From positions 1 through 64,000 of the forward strand of contig JAPDOI010001362.1 of the NCBI GenBank assembly GCA_029168955.1: 64,000 bases of DNA, given 5' to 3'. Each line of letters opens with the position of its first letter. Positions within the stretch are counted from its first letter, which is position 1. Of the stretch, positions 24,701-34,573 are shown piece after piece. Source of the DNA: Aplectana chamaeleonis (lineage: Eukaryota; Nematoda; Chromadorea; Rhabditida; Cosmocercidae). The notes beneath the pieces were generated by a model. That model was given only the letters and a program-made list of their open reading frames with translations. It had not been told where the DNA came from and searched no databases. Both the position numbers and the translations under genes were made by a program.

Positions 24701-26330
24701 AATGCAATTGAGCGAGGCGACTATCCGCAATGGAAATTCTGTATTCAGGTGCTGCCAGAGAACGGGCGTTTTTAGTCAAGACTTTGAAGAACTTTTTCCA
24801 GGTAATGACGTTTGAACAGGCCGAAAAGTGGCCAATGAATCCATTTGACGTCACAAAAGTCTGGCCTCACGGCGAATTTCCGCTGATCCCCGTTGGAACA
24901 ATGACTCTCAATAGAAATCCGAAAAATTATTTCGCTGAGGTCCGTTTTGCTTCCTACATCTGAATTATCGTTCCTTGCCAAGTCACTGACTTTGGTATCC
25001 AAATCCTTTACGATTCCAGGTGGAGCAATCCGCATTCTGTCCTGCCCATGTAGTGCCGGGAATTGAGTTCTCTCCGGACAAGATGCTCCAGGGCCGGCTG
25101 TTCTCGTATACGGACACGCATTTCCATCGACTCGGCACTAACTATATCCATCTGCCAATCAACTGCCCCTATCGAGCACGAGCGCATAACACTCAACGAG
25201 ATGGACCCGCTTGTTATGATAACCAGGGTGAGCTAGACCCTTTAAATGGCGTGAATATGTGCTTTTCTTTATGGTGGATTTTTTTTGTCAAAAACTCGGG
25301 AACTTCTTTCATGGTACACATTATCTTTCATCATTTAAGGTAATGCTCCTAATTACTTCCCGAATAGTTTCAACGGTGGAGTGGAATGCCCAAGATCAGC
25401 CGAAAGCAAATGGCAAGTGACCGGGGACGTTGCCCGTCACGAGTCCATCGATGACGACAATTTCGAGCAGCCAAGATTGTTCTGGACGAAGGTGAAAGGC
25501 CACCTTTTTCAATTTCATCATTTTACAGATTCGAATGAAAATTTATATAAATCGAAATCCGATCGAGATAAAAGGTCTGGTTACTCTTCGGTGATTCGCT
25601 GCCGCTGGCTTTTGTGGCACGCTTGGAAGGGGTGAGATTTCGAAATTGACCAATATATGACACACCTACCGCGGAAGCCAGCGGCAGCGATTCGCCAAAG
25701 CATAGATAGACCCTCAATCTCATGGCACGTCAAGCAAAGCCATCGGCTGAACCATGAATTTCGCTCAACAATTTTTTAGGTGATCGGTTGAGTCTGAAGA
25801 GGGCGCGTGAGGGGGCAGTGGCAAGAGGCGCCACTGTCACGCACCCGGTCGAGTGATCGGTCCTGGCCCTAGGCCAACCAAATATTCCATCCCTCTGGGG
25901 TCGGTGGGTTCGTACCAGACTTGTCTGGCAGGATAAGAACACTGACTTGAACATCGGATGGCCCCCGCAGGTCATTGTTCAGGCCCAATATACACTCAAA
26001 AGCCTCTACGATTCTGAATGGAAGTCAAACGTGTGGCGCATCCCCGGAAAAAAATTGATATACGCCGAGAACTTCACCTTCATCCTTTATTATTAGGTGC
26101 TCAGCAAAGAAGAACGTGATCGACTAGTTGAGAACACTTTCTCGACAATGAAGGACTGCAAACCCTTTATACAGGATCGCGCTATACAGAACTTTGGCAA
26201 GGTCAGGTTCAACTCATCAGACAAACTAAGATGAATATCAGTTTCTATTTCACTGTATACTTCTTTCTAGGTACACCCCGATTTTGGAAACGCACTCCGA
26301 AAACTGGTCGACAATTACAATGCACACAAG
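6682..26330 (+). CDS. Catalase (peroxisomal-type haem catalase), partial, 10 exons
   Basis: Catalase disproportionates hydrogen peroxide to water and oxygen, normally in peroxisomes. Ten exons join in frame: 6682-6792, 21831-21916, 24227-24376, 24431-24556, 24617-24748, 24802-24939, 25020-25227, 25340-25491, 26097-26201 and 26271-26330. All have GT..AG ends and matching phases, giving about 422 codons. Recognisable blocks are [32 protein letters not shown] with the active-site Asn, [46 protein letters not shown], and [14 protein letters not shown] with the Tyr that is the proximal haem ligand. The N-terminal exon(s) with the distal catalytic His are not seen upstream, and a convincing terminal exon after NYNAHK is not found, so the gene is partial as read. 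The second visible intron is 15 kb long and full of transposons. No frameshift or stop was found in any exon. The family match resembles nematode and vertebrate catalases alike. Confidence 0.93.
8319..8670. other. Left-arm-specific segment of the large inverted repeat
   Basis: 352 bp at the junction of outer and inner left arms with no counterpart in the right arm, where 13050-16683 sits instead. It has a GC-rich patch (about 8395-8460). No coding sequence recognised. Confidence 0.5.
10345..11109. other. Central spacer of the large palindrome
   Basis: Arm similarity stops at CTTCGTTGC (10344) and resumes at GCAACGAAG (11110). The AT-rich spacer has only short open frames and nothing recognisable. 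Confidence 0.6.
13585..14860 (-). pseudogene. Penelope-like reverse transcriptase
   Basis: 14860-13934 carries [48 protein letters not shown] and [19 protein letters not shown]. After a frameshift, 13929-13585 begins [15 protein letters not shown], the catalytic YMDD. The DKASNN and RYMDD motifs are those of Penelope/telomerase-related RTs rather than LINE RTs (YADD). The two parts together would form one RT; the shift between them destroys it. Confidence 0.88.
14897..15574 (-). pseudogene. CxC linker domain between nuclease and RT
   Basis: 225 residues containing [20 protein letters not shown] and then [20 protein letters not shown] and KGTKFRF. A short C-x-C followed by H-I-x-T-G-[ND]-L and a KGxKFR block is the connector reported for N-terminal-nuclease Penelope-like elements. 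It ends at an in-frame TAG, after which the same frame continues into the RT through one more stop. Confidence 0.8.
15774..16274 (-). pseudogene. GIY-YIG endonuclease domain of the Naiad-like element
   Basis: 166 residues. The sequence [19 protein letters not shown] followed by [10 protein letters not shown] is the GIY-YIG core with its conserved Arg, and LLETKIILD supplies the expected downstream Glu. Upstream [11 protein letters not shown] and CSH are candidate ligands of the zinc motif found in Penelope nucleases. The nuclease would nick target DNA for target-primed reverse transcription. The frame is lost to the next domain by a one-base shift near 15778. Confidence 0.85.
18819..19294. 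mobile_element. MITE with AGCCTAGTTTTGACTGCA ends, TTA duplication
   Basis: The ends are inverted copies of AGCCTAGTTTTGACTGCAT, flanked by TTA at 18816-18818 and 19295-19297. The interior is rich in GCAGCGAT and CGCTG motifs in both orientations. A 3-bp TTA duplication fits the PIF/Harbinger TWA preference. No transposase; non-autonomous. Confidence 0.75.
20139..20178. repeat. Perfect 40-bp palindrome
   Basis: Two copies of the self-complementary CAGTCAGATCTGACTG flank AATCGATT, so the whole 40 bp is its own reverse complement. It lies in the long catalase intron. It could be a collapsed foldback element; nothing else is supported. Confidence 0.8.
21327..21532. repeat. Dispersed GC-rich repeat, copy 1
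   Basis: Begins TATACTTTAACG and ends with the inverse-like CGCAAAAGTATACTAT; the interior carries TGTGCAGAGCGACGCGA and CGCGACGG-type blocks. A related copy lies at 48714-48983. The terminal TATACTTT inversion suggests a MITE. It sits in the catalase intron, about 300 bp before exon 21831. Confidence 0.55.
21831..21916 (+). CDS. Catalase exon, [14 protein letters not shown] block
   Basis: Acceptor TATTACAG, donor ATG|GTAGGT. Encodes the invariant [20 protein letters not shown] segment and NWDM; the frame runs straight into V-G-N-N-T at 24227. It is isolated between two transposon-laden introns (15.0 kb and 2.3 kb). Confidence 0.93.
22180..22488 (-). pseudogene. Mariner transposase C-terminal half (left)
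   Basis: Read on the minus strand from about 22485: [11 protein letters not shown], then [32 protein letters not shown], and [18 protein letters not shown] to the terminal VW stop. The Asp of HDNARP and the Asp of PSDY are separated by 34 residues, the mariner D34D spacing. The first catalytic Asp and the DNA-binding domain are missing, so it cannot be active alone. Confidence 0.85.
22489..22746 (+). pseudogene. Mariner transposase C-terminal half (right, inverted)
   Basis: The + strand mirror of the left half: CAGAAACTGCTGG onward, then a one-base-shifted [11 protein letters not shown] reading, [36 protein letters not shown] and HFVG followed by TGA. It is more diverged and frameshifted near its start and lacks HDNARP. 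Confidence 0.8.
22846..23905. repeat. Inverted-repeat element carrying a truncated LINE
   Basis: ACGAAGCAGAGGTGGTCGGC at about 22851 and its near-inverse at 23870-23902 are terminal inverted repeats of about 35 bp. The interior is a short sequence split by a 5'-truncated LINE, which left the duplication ACGAGGTTGAT on both sides. Confidence 0.6.
22949..23853 (-). mobile_element. 5'-truncated LINE (RT thumb and C-terminal knuckle), 11-bp TSD
   Basis: 905 bp, flanked by ACGAGGTTGAT at 22938-22948 and 23854-23864. An almost uninterrupted minus-strand frame encodes [76 protein letters not shown] and the knuckle [17 protein letters not shown], ending in (GAA)-rich tail sequence. Endonuclease and RT core are absent. 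The long intact frame implies a recent insertion into the catalase intron. Confidence 0.88.
23928..24127. repeat. 200-bp foldback element
   Basis: ACTGTCCGCCCACGCGGTC at the left end and its inverse GACCGCGTGGGCGGACAGT at the right. It lies 100 bp upstream of the catalase exon at 24227. No coding capacity. Confidence 0.7.
24227..26330 (+). CDS. Catalase, compact eight-exon 3' cluster
   Basis: Eight exons with introns of 54, 60, 53, 80, 112, 605 and 69 bp. They encode the beta-barrel with the active-site Asn, the wrapping domain with the proximal Tyr ([14 protein letters not shown] in exon 25020-25227) and the start of the helical C-terminus, up to [20 protein letters not shown]. The intron at 24749-24801 has a weak GTGCTG donor, but the flanking frames and family alignment require it. 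Confidence 0.9.
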
Positions 26331-26587
26331 GTATGTTTATACTTCCATTCCCAAGGGAATCCGACGTGTATTTCCGAGGAAACCAAAATTGACCATTTCC
26401 AACACATTCAGATCTACCATAATTTCCAACTTCTTGGGAATATTCTTTGTGCACCAAACGTGTGAAAATTTTCAGATATAAAGAACTCATTTTCATCATT
26501 TCTGTTCCGGCTCCGGTTTCTTCTCACTTCAGACCCCTAAAAAATTCACTAGCCAAATGTACATGTGTGACAGCTCTCGGCAGCTAA

Positions 26588-27074
26588 GGCCCCCGATAGA
26601 CTTGGTCGAAAAACCTGCTGAGTCCGACTGATTCCGAATGTGTCCGGGGCGGAAAAACCGTCTGCAACCGACTGAGTCCGGTTGCCCCCATCGCCAACCA
26701 GTTCCTCTGCTAAACATGCAATTTATAGTGACGATTATAACCTCTGCTGTGAATCGGAACGTGTTTGGTGGCTAGTTTTTCTTGTTTTCAACATCTCTTT
26801 GTCTTCAACTCGTAAACCATTTTTAAGAATCATCATTGGACAGATGGGGTGAGGACGATTACGGTTGGGACGCAGCGGGACTCAGTGGGACGCAGTCGGT
26901 GCATTGGCCCCGCCCTTGTACGCATGAGAACCATCAATATCGACCGGGGGGATTGCGGTGGGCATCAGACGGTCGCAGTCGGACTCAGTGGGTTGTTTTC
27001 GCACCCGTCTCCCACGAATTCGGTGCGTATCGACCCGGTGGGACTCAGTAGATCCACCGGCTATGACGGGGACC
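26588..27074 (+). mobile_element. PIF/Harbinger-like MITE, copy 1 (TAA TSD)
   Basis: Ends GGCCCCCGATA / GACGGGGACC, flanked by TAA at 26585-26587 and 27075-27077. The interior contains repeated GACTCAGT, GGACGCAG and TCCGACTG blocks. An inverted relative is at 49397-49843. A TWA target and GGCC ends fit PIF/Harbinger; no transposase is present. Confidence 0.75.
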
Positions 27075-27187
27075 TAACTCCACCCACCTCCTTTGCCGTA
27101 TTACACCATGTAGAGCGCGCTCCAAAAGCAGTGTATCCATTCAGGTATTATTCTTCCTCACAGTATTTCTTGATTCTCTCTGCTGAA

Positions 27188-27890
27188 TAATGGAGAAATT
27201 TGCCAAGACTGAGCACCCCTTCGCAATTAGTTTCTCAGAAAATCGCCGCATTCAGTGTGTGTCAAATATGCATTCAACTCGAGTGACCACTTTCATCGAA
27301 AAGCTCTATCGCAAGAGCACGTGCTCTGAGGCCGGGATCATACTTCTAGCGACGAGCGACGCGACGCAGTGCTTTCCATCAATATCGACCGAGAATCGAT
27401 ATGCGTGAGATGCACTGTCGCTGGTCGCGGGAAGTATGATGCCGGGCTAAACAGGAGCATGTGCTGCAAAATTGAATCACAGGAACACGTGCTGCAACAT
27501 AGTCCAGCGCTATTGTAGCAGTACGCCGACACGTGACGCCGCCGCCACACCGACCAGCGACTCGGCCATCCCGCCGAGCACCATCTGGGGCCGCCAGCGG
27601 TTGGACGAGGCCTACAGCGGCTGGGCGGGCCAGGTACTGCAAACTTGGGTAATTTAACCGGTGACGCTGCTGACATCTGAGTCCCCCTCAAGAGTGCGTC
27701 GTATGCATTCCCTTTTTCGAAAATAGTTTTGGCTGTGCTGCGTTATGCCCGAAATGGGCGGAGCGGGGGCGGAGTCGGCTGTCACCAACTGCTCAGGTGG
27801 CCGGTCGTAAACGGAGGCGCGAGGAACGCAATCATAGCGTTGCACTCATCACGACAGCGTCGACGAACTAACGAGCCATTCAAGCCAATT
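27188..27890. repeat. Left arm of a 4.3-kb inverted pair (partner 31085-31500)
   Basis: GAAAATCGCCGCATT, the GAGCACGTGCT blocks, GGAGTCGGCTGTCACCAACTG and GGTGGCCGGTCGTAAACGGAGG recur in inverse order at 31085-31500. The 3.2 kb between the arms does not match itself. It may be a large foldback or two facing copies of one repeat. Confidence 0.6.
27330..27448. mobile_element. Short MITE, GGCCGGGATCATACTT family, copy 1
   Basis: GGCCGGGATCATACTTC at the left and GAAGTATGATGCCGGGCT at the right, enclosing GACGAGCGACGCGACGCAG and an ATCGAT-centred core. The second copy at 60244-60367 has a clear TTA duplication. It is nested inside the inverted arm 27188-27890. Confidence 0.7.
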
Positions 27891-28189
27891 GACAAGGAGG
27901 AAAAGGAGAGAAATTAAAGTGTGGTGAGATAGGACAATATAAACCGTAAAGGAGTTTGGGTATAGTAGACTTGGAACTGAATCGAATAATAGTTGAGGAA
28001 GAATACAGGAGTAAATAGAGTATTCGGGATTTGAATATCATATCTGTTCGGGAGTTTCACGCCTGGAATTTTGAGAATATGTGATTTACTTAGCAAGGAC
28101 TGCTTTAGACTTCCCGTAGCGATTTGGAAAACCATGTCGTCGTTGCTGTAGGTCTGTGACAGCACATAAACTCAGTCACACTCACCGCT

Positions 28190-28380
28190 CGTCCGCCGCG
28201 GCAGATGAGCTCTCCGGACGGTCCGCGGCGCCTGGCGGCTGATCCGCGGCACGATTGATACTGGGACGGTCAAACGGCCCGTGCGCGGGGCTGTTTGTTC
28301 TCGAGGGGGTGGCGCCGGGGCGCACCGCCAATGCACCATCGCAATACTGATCGATGAAAAGCAGCCACATATATGTTTGA
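28190..28380. repeat. CCGCGG-rich dispersed repeat, copy 1
   Basis: Contains GCAGATGAGCTCTCCGGACG, GGCGGCTGATCCGCGGCAC and GGGCGCACCGCCAATGCACC. A parallel copy is at 61000-61190 (later cut by a LINE). GC content is far above the surroundings. Confidence 0.6.
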
Positions 28381-28483
28381 GTGGTTTTTGGATTGAACGA
28401 CTCCACCACCTCATTCCCCGCAGTCTTAGACAATTTTCCAGCCGCTGACTTCGACTTTATCGTATTTGTAACTTCTTCAAACC

Positions 28484-28907
28484 GTTATATCTACATGCAC
28501 GCTAATTATTCTTTCTAGATGCCATCGCAACAACTTCTAGGGCAGAAAATTCCCGATGGTAAGTAAATTTTCATATTCTCGTTCATTTTTGAGATTCTCT
28601 TCTGAATTTGTTTTTCTCATTCAAATAATTTTCATGATTGTTTGGTTTGGTAATTCTCCTCATGTTTTTTTCAAGAATAGTTCCGGTTTGATACCGACTT
28701 TGATCGATTTCGGCATGAAACCAGATCTACCCTAGAAAAACCAAACAATCATATAAATCACTGGAATGTAAGGAAGGAAAACAAAAGAGAGAATTACAAA
28801 AATAAACGTGAAAATGAAAATTACCTACCACCGTGAATTTTTTCTCCCTAGAAGTTGTTGCGGAGCCATCTGGAAGGATACAATTGGTGTGCATGTAGAT
28901 ATAATAC
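28484..28907. repeat. Foldback element with duplicated ATG..CAACAACTTCTAGGG segment
   Basis: TTATATCTACATGCAC at the left is inverted at 28891-28907. Inside, CGCAACAACTTCTAGGG occurs at 28527 on + and about 28858 on -, each preceded by an AG acceptor-like site and ATG. The + copy reads MPSQQLLGQKIPDGK then TAA. It could serve as a terminal exon of the upstream catalase in the right phase, but nothing in the family supports that sequence. Confidence 0.6.
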
Positions 28908-29164
28908 TAATATATGAAGAAACACAGAAGGACGGGTTTGGTCACAGAAGCCAAGAAAATTGAAGAAAATGAAAAAAACACCTACAATCAGCTTATCGGC
29001 TACGGCGCCGGAATATCGTCCGGCTCGAGCGCGTGCGGCCGCGAAGCGTCTCAATACGCAATTGCGGAGTGGAATTTGGACGCAGAGAAGCACAGTACAT
29101 GAACTCTGTTTTCCATCGAGTGGGATATTCTAGTAGAGCACCGCTCCCAATTAGATGGAAACAG

Positions 29165-29825
29165 TCAGTTCGCCCACCCCCAATCGACTCATTGGCCGTG
29201 AGACAGATTTTCGGCATTGTTGCACGCTCTTTCGCGCTAGCTTTCTTATCTCCTCAGAAAGCATCAGTATCACAATTTCGCAGGGTTGCTCTACCGTACG
29301 ACTTATTTTCAGAGGTAGAACAGCTCAATTTACATGTAGAACTGGTTTCGATGTGCATTCGTAGACTTGTTCAGTTTATGGCATATTGCAATGCATGCCC
29401 ATGGTAACACAAACAACTGATTGTGCAATAACTATGTGTTACAGGTCTTCAGTCTAAACTAATATTACAAAGTTGTTGCTTAAGAGTCATAAAAGATGAG
29501 CTCTCGATTTCGAGAATTTACAGCTCATGATCATACATTAATCATTTGTTCATAATCATAATTATACATCACCGATGTCTAAAAGATTGAATAAAATATA
29601 ATATTTTCACAATACTTCAGCGATACATGTCACAGTTGTACAGCTAAACTATCGAAACCAGTTATGCATGTTAGTCGAGCTGTTCTACTCTTGAAATTAG
29701 CTCTTACGATGGAGAAATCCTGCAAAATTGTGATATTGAAGGGCTTTCTGAGGAGTATGGAATGCTAGCGCGAAAAAGCGTATCTCAATGCCAAAAATCT
29801 GTCCCACGGCCAATGAAACGGTTGG
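29165..29825. repeat. Inverted repeat (arms ~29165-29360, ~29645-29825)
   Basis: CATTGGCCGTGAGACAGATTTT, CGCGCTAGC, TCCTCAGAAAGC and GTAGAACAGCTC recur inverted in the right arm, about 190 bp each side of an AT-rich 280-bp centre. Non-coding. Confidence 0.7.
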
Positions 29826-29849
29826 GGTGGGCTGGATAACAATATTCAA

Positions 29850-30020
29850 AAGGACTGTCCGCGGCGGCTCTCAGGACGATCCGCGGCGCCTGCAGGACGA
29901 TCCGCGGCGCTGGCAAGATGGTCCGCGGCGCATTGCCGGCGCATCCGCGGCTTCGGTGAAGGATCGTCCGGTCGTCGGCCGCGGACGATCCTGCAAAAGC
30001 GCCGCGGATCGTTCTTGGAC
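29850..30020. repeat. Cluster of CCGCGG-centred short repeats
   Basis: GATCCGCGGCGC and GTCCGCGGC units recur about seven times at ~20-30 bp spacing, in both orientations, alternating with CAGGACGATC. CCGCGG is palindromic, so the tract can form many alternative hairpins. It is related to the 28190-28380 repeat. Confidence 0.7.
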
Positions 30021-30353
30021 TTCTCTGAGAATGACCCACGCTTTAAAAAAATCTGCTGTAAATCTCTTAGGCATTTAGCCGATTCCGAGTATGGAATACT
30101 GGAGCACTGTCATTACCCTACAATATATTAAAATCACGCCCTGGAACTCAATGGTACGTGAAAAAGCCTCCCTTGTTAGTGAATTCCGTTTTTCTTTTTT
30201 TTTCGTCTCATACTTGATTCACTCGAGGGTTTGGATAATGTTCTCTTTTTTCACATCGAGTTTCTCGAATTTTTGGGTCATTCGGTGTAACACCGCTGTT
30301 ATTCAAATTTTTCTATATTTTAAAAAAATTGAAAAAAGAGTATACAGTTCTCC

Positions 30354-30587
30354 TCCGCACTGCCGTTCAGTCCGCAAAGTGCACCCTGATTGCGAAATCT
30401 TGCTGCGGCGCGGTTGCGAACATCCTCAGACAAGGATGTGGGATCACCCGGGCGCTTTTGGCCTTTGGTGCCCGGGTGATCATACCGCCCGGGTGATCGC
30501 ACATCCCTGTCTGAGGATACTCGCAACCGAGCCGCAGCACGATTTCGCAATCAAGTGCACTTTGCGGACTTAACGGCAGTGCGGAAG
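30354..30587. repeat. Long near-perfect hairpin element
   Basis: Arms of about 100 bp: TCCGCACTGCCGTT, GTCCGCAAAGTGCAC, TTGCGAAATC and CATCCTCAGACA on the left are all inverted on the right around a short GCCCGGGTGATC-rich centre. Transcription across it would give a long hairpin RNA. Confidence 0.8.
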
Positions 30588-31084
30588 TGAAGAATAGATT
30601 GAATGGGAAAAAAATCAATTTTTTTTTCGCGGAGGGGGGGGGCGCACTCTACCGACCGATCCCATTTCCACGCCTGACCCTGTTGGCCACCGATGAAAAT
30701 TTTCCAGAATATTCATAGAATTCCTAGAAAAAAATTTATTAATAGAAAAAGAAAAAAACGATCTGAAAGCGAAAAGTCTTCGAATTGTGTCATTATATAG
30801 TCGTATCTATTCTACTCTTGATTCTTTTTCTTGTTATTGGGTTTTCTTTGTTCTCTACATAAATCTCTGGCGTTTCTGTGTAACGATATTTGTAAATTCG
30901 AAATTTTTGATAAGACGGCCAAGCGTGTCTCAGGAAAATCTGTGAAGTTCTTTTTGGAAGTTGTAGTATTTGTAATAGAACCAAATTACATGTATATAGA
31001 AATATAGAGGGACATCTATCATTAAAAGTGTACATAATATTTAATGATGATAATCATAATACAAGATTGAAAATCAGATGATTC

Positions 31085-31500
31085 TAAAACCAGCATCCCT
31101 TGATAAAAATGGGTCCATTGGCTTGCACAGCTCGTTAGTTGGTCCAAGCGGCCGTAGTGAGAGCGACGCTATAAATGCGTTTCTCGCACCTTCGTTCGCA
31201 CCTCCGTTTACGACCGGCCACCTGGGCAGTTGGTGACAGCTGACTCCGCCCCAGCCCCGCCCACTTCGGGCATAACACTTACCCCCCCCTCGAGTTGAAT
31301 GTGTATCAAGCACGCATTGAATGTCTTATTTGTTGGGACATGTGCTGTAATTTGAAACACAATAGGAGCACGTGCTTCCCTCGCAGCACGTTCCCTGACT
31401 GTGCTCGAAACTGCCCTGTCTTCGAATTGAATTCATACTCGACGCGCATTAAATGCGGCGATTGTCTGAGTCAGCAGATTTCGTGTGGCCAAATCTCTCA
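31085..31500. repeat. Right arm partner of 27188-27890
   Basis: Inverse-order matches: CCTCCGTTTACGACCGGCCACC, CAGTTGGTGACAGC, GACTCCGCCCC, CGAGTTGAATG and GCATTAAATGCGGCGATTG. Diverged relative to the left arm. Confidence 0.6.
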
Positions 31501-33120
31501 AGGGAATGTTTATTACATTTGTTTTTTTTCGCAGACGAACATTAAATCAAGCACTTTAGGAAGCACGACCACGCATTTAACCGGCTGTATACATCAACAA
31601 GTTATCAACATTGCTAAATACTTAACACTGTCAGAATGTTCGTAGGGCATATCAGCCGCAAATTTTCCAGAATAAATTTTTATTTGCAGTGTTTTGCAAT
31701 GTACAGTTTCTGTTAATCATATCGCTGTGGAAGCAAATGTTGATCGTGAGGAAATGTGACATCTATCACGTATATTGTAATCGAGTTTGTAAGATCTTCT
31801 GACGAAAGCAAGAGATCCTCGACAACCAACATAGAACCCGACATCCTGAAAATGCGTCCTGGTTCACTCCATTCTTATTCTTGACATTTTTCATGGTTTT
31901 ATGGGTTCGATGAACGGATCAGTTGCCATCCATCAATGTCACTATATCCATTTCCCGCAAAGGTTTAACGTTGGTCTAATACAGTGCGTTGCAAACGTAT
32001 GCGACATACCCCGATTTCTATGGTTCCGAACTTCGCGTGAAGTTATGTTGTCGGATACTACCGATTTCTGGCTTCCTTACGGATCGAAGCCCGGTGAGTA
32101 AATGAGCCCAAATAATCGGCCCTACGAGCAAATCCAAATAAACGGCCCTACATCAACCAGGCATCGATTAGTGTGCAAGGGTGGACGCGAAGTTTCGCCA
32201 GAAAACAAGTCGATGTCGACGGTGAGACCTCAGGAAGATCAGGTGGTCTTCAAAGATTTTTCGACACTATGGACACGAAACTAAAGGAAAAACAAACAAG
32301 ATGCCGAGCTTGCCGCGTCATCTAAGGGTTCCACTTGGACACCACGAGCGGTTCGTTTTGTTTCTTACCTCACACATGGAAAACGTTATATAATGAACAT
32401 GAAACCTTTCTCCGGTTTCTCGACAGGTCAACGTAAACAGATAAGGGGTGGAGCAATAGAGAAATATTACAGTCCATTACGAGGATCTGACATGTGCGAC
32501 AGCTACTCTGCTGACGTGGACCGGCTTTAAAAATCGGGAAAATGTTGTACAAGTACGAGTAATATGAGTACAATAAGAACAGATTGTGCATTGAAAGGTG
32601 AGCTTATTTGACTCCAAATGAAGAAGAGGAAACGCTCACCATATACTATGGCTTCATTAATTTGGCGGCAGAATCGCGTCTGAAACACTTGACGTTAGCG
32701 GCGATATCTCCGACTTAGTCAGCTTCAAGTAAATCGGGCCTGCACGATTTGTAAGGAATCTAGATGGCAAGGAAGTTTCTGCTTTTTGGAAGGTGATCTT
32801 ATTTCTTCCATCTCTAGTGATGGATGGAAGCCAGGAGAAGAAGTTATTCAACTCTCACTTTAACCACGCCTTTGAGAATCTTGTGCATACGTCAAACAGA
32901 GCTTGTCGAGTTTCTATGAAGGGAATACCAACGGGTATTTTTCTTCTATGCGTACTAGGTGTTGCAGAGAAAGTGGACGTTCCCATTCTAATAAAAAACT
33001 TCTGTGTGTAAATATTTTGTATTCTCTCGAGAACCTCTATATCTTTATTTTGAGATGGATCGAAAACTATGGAACCTGATTCAAAAAAGGGTCGTCTGTA
33101 GGTGGTGCAGGCTAGGAAGA
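31501..33120. other. Non-coding stretch, nothing recognised
   Basis: Open frames here are under 80 codons, lack family motifs and do not join into a plausible gene. One GT donor-like site after a short frame at 32092 was not enough to call an exon. Confidence 0.4.
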
Positions 33121-33271
33121 GTTAACGTCGGCATTGATCCGGAAGAGACTTCGCGTTCACTGTTGAAAGTTGGCTCAAACACGGTGCCATATGCTATAAC
33201 ATAGGTGCACTGAGTTTGCGCCAACCTCCAATGGGAAACGCAAAGTCTCTCCCGGATCCGTGCCGATGTTA
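33121..33271. repeat. 150-bp foldback element
   Basis: GTTAACGTCGGCATTGATCC and GGAAGAGACTTCGCGTT on the left are inverted as AACGCAAAGTCTCTCCCGG and ATCCGTGCCGATGTTACC on the right. Non-coding. Confidence 0.65.
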
Positions 33272-34569
33272 CCTTATTCCCGGTTCTTTGGGTAAGCTCT
33301 AACACGAGTCCTATCCATCTGATCCGCCGAAAATAGGTCTCTACTCGTCAGCAAAGATGATTTGAAAGGTAATCTATCAATTGAATTCGTTCAACAAAAA
33401 AAAACAGAAATAGCCTATCGCCCTCCAATCTGTCGGCAAGTTGATGCAGGGGTGCTGCTGTTGTCTCTCTAAAATGTGGCCCGGCCGATGACAGACTCGC
33501 AGCACACAGGATTCGTGCGCGTTAGGGTTGAGCTCCTGATTTCGTCCGCAGACCCCCCCCCCTCCTCAGCAATGTAGTTACAATTGTAACTGTTATGCTA
33601 TTCGGGGTCCTTCAGCGAATAGGCATAGTGGCTATTGCAAGAAAAAAGAAAAAAAAAGAAGAAAAAGAGAGAAAAAAAAGAAAAAGAAAAAAGAAAATAA
33701 ATAAAAGAAATCTAATTCTGGGTGCGGACATCCGAACCCATTCGACATACAAGGCCCACTTAAGTCTGTTCCCGCTCAAAGATGCGAGTTCCGCTAATCA
33801 TTTTGTATTATTTACGCCACCAATACCTGTTCTACATAAATTGCATGAAGCGGTGCAATTTGGTCTGGGCTGCATTCCAAAAACTTTCCCAAAGCAAAAG
33901 GTTGCCATGGACACGTACCCACGGCGGCGTGGAAACGATTCGCAGTTGTGATTCGTAGCTATGGGAATCAAATTTGTCCATGGATAGGGAGACTATTTGT
34001 CCTCCCACATAACCGTGAAAACATTCATGGAATGCAACCCTGTAAACATGGGAAAATTGAAACGAAATCCACCGCATTACCTACTATGTCGTGAGATTTG
34101 TGCAACGGTCACTTTCGACAGTATTTATATCAGTTTTCTGAGATTTCATAGTTTTTTTTTTTGGAAAATATGACCTGGGGTTTTCGAGTGAGCTGCATCG
34201 ATTGACGTTAGCAGAATATTCACTAGCTTCACGCGAAGCGAACTACTGAGATCGTGTACGTTGAATAATCTTGCAAGGCACTGTACTATGTGTAATTTGA
34301 GAAGGACAGCTACTTTCACAACACGTTCCAGATGGAATGTATGTTGCTCTCGAGAATCATCAGCGAAACTGATCTGGTACCAGTGTTTAAACCTCGAGGG
34401 ACTTCACAACCATAATTTTTCAGGGATGAGCGCCATTGTACGGTTTCGAATATCCAAGAGACAACTATTTCAACGTGCTTAGAGTTCTTGATATAAACCC
34501 ATGAAGAAACATAAGGCTATTTGCCAAGATGAGAAGAAGCCATTTGAACGGTAGGGACTCATTCGGGGC
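33272..34569. other. Non-coding stretch with a purine tract
   Basis: Includes a ~70-bp AAAGAAAAAGA purine run at about 33640-33710. No gene motif or element terminus recognised. Confidence 0.4.
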
Positions 34570-34573
34570 TTAA

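Noticed and set aside
26331..26463. Read-through of the last visible catalase exon into a 44-codon extension
   Set aside because: An open frame exists past AAG at 26330, but GTATGT is a good donor and the extension does not resemble catalase C-termini.
31901..32101. Possible exon ending at a GTGAGT donor
   Set aside because: There is no recognisable protein, no matching acceptor exon and no family support.
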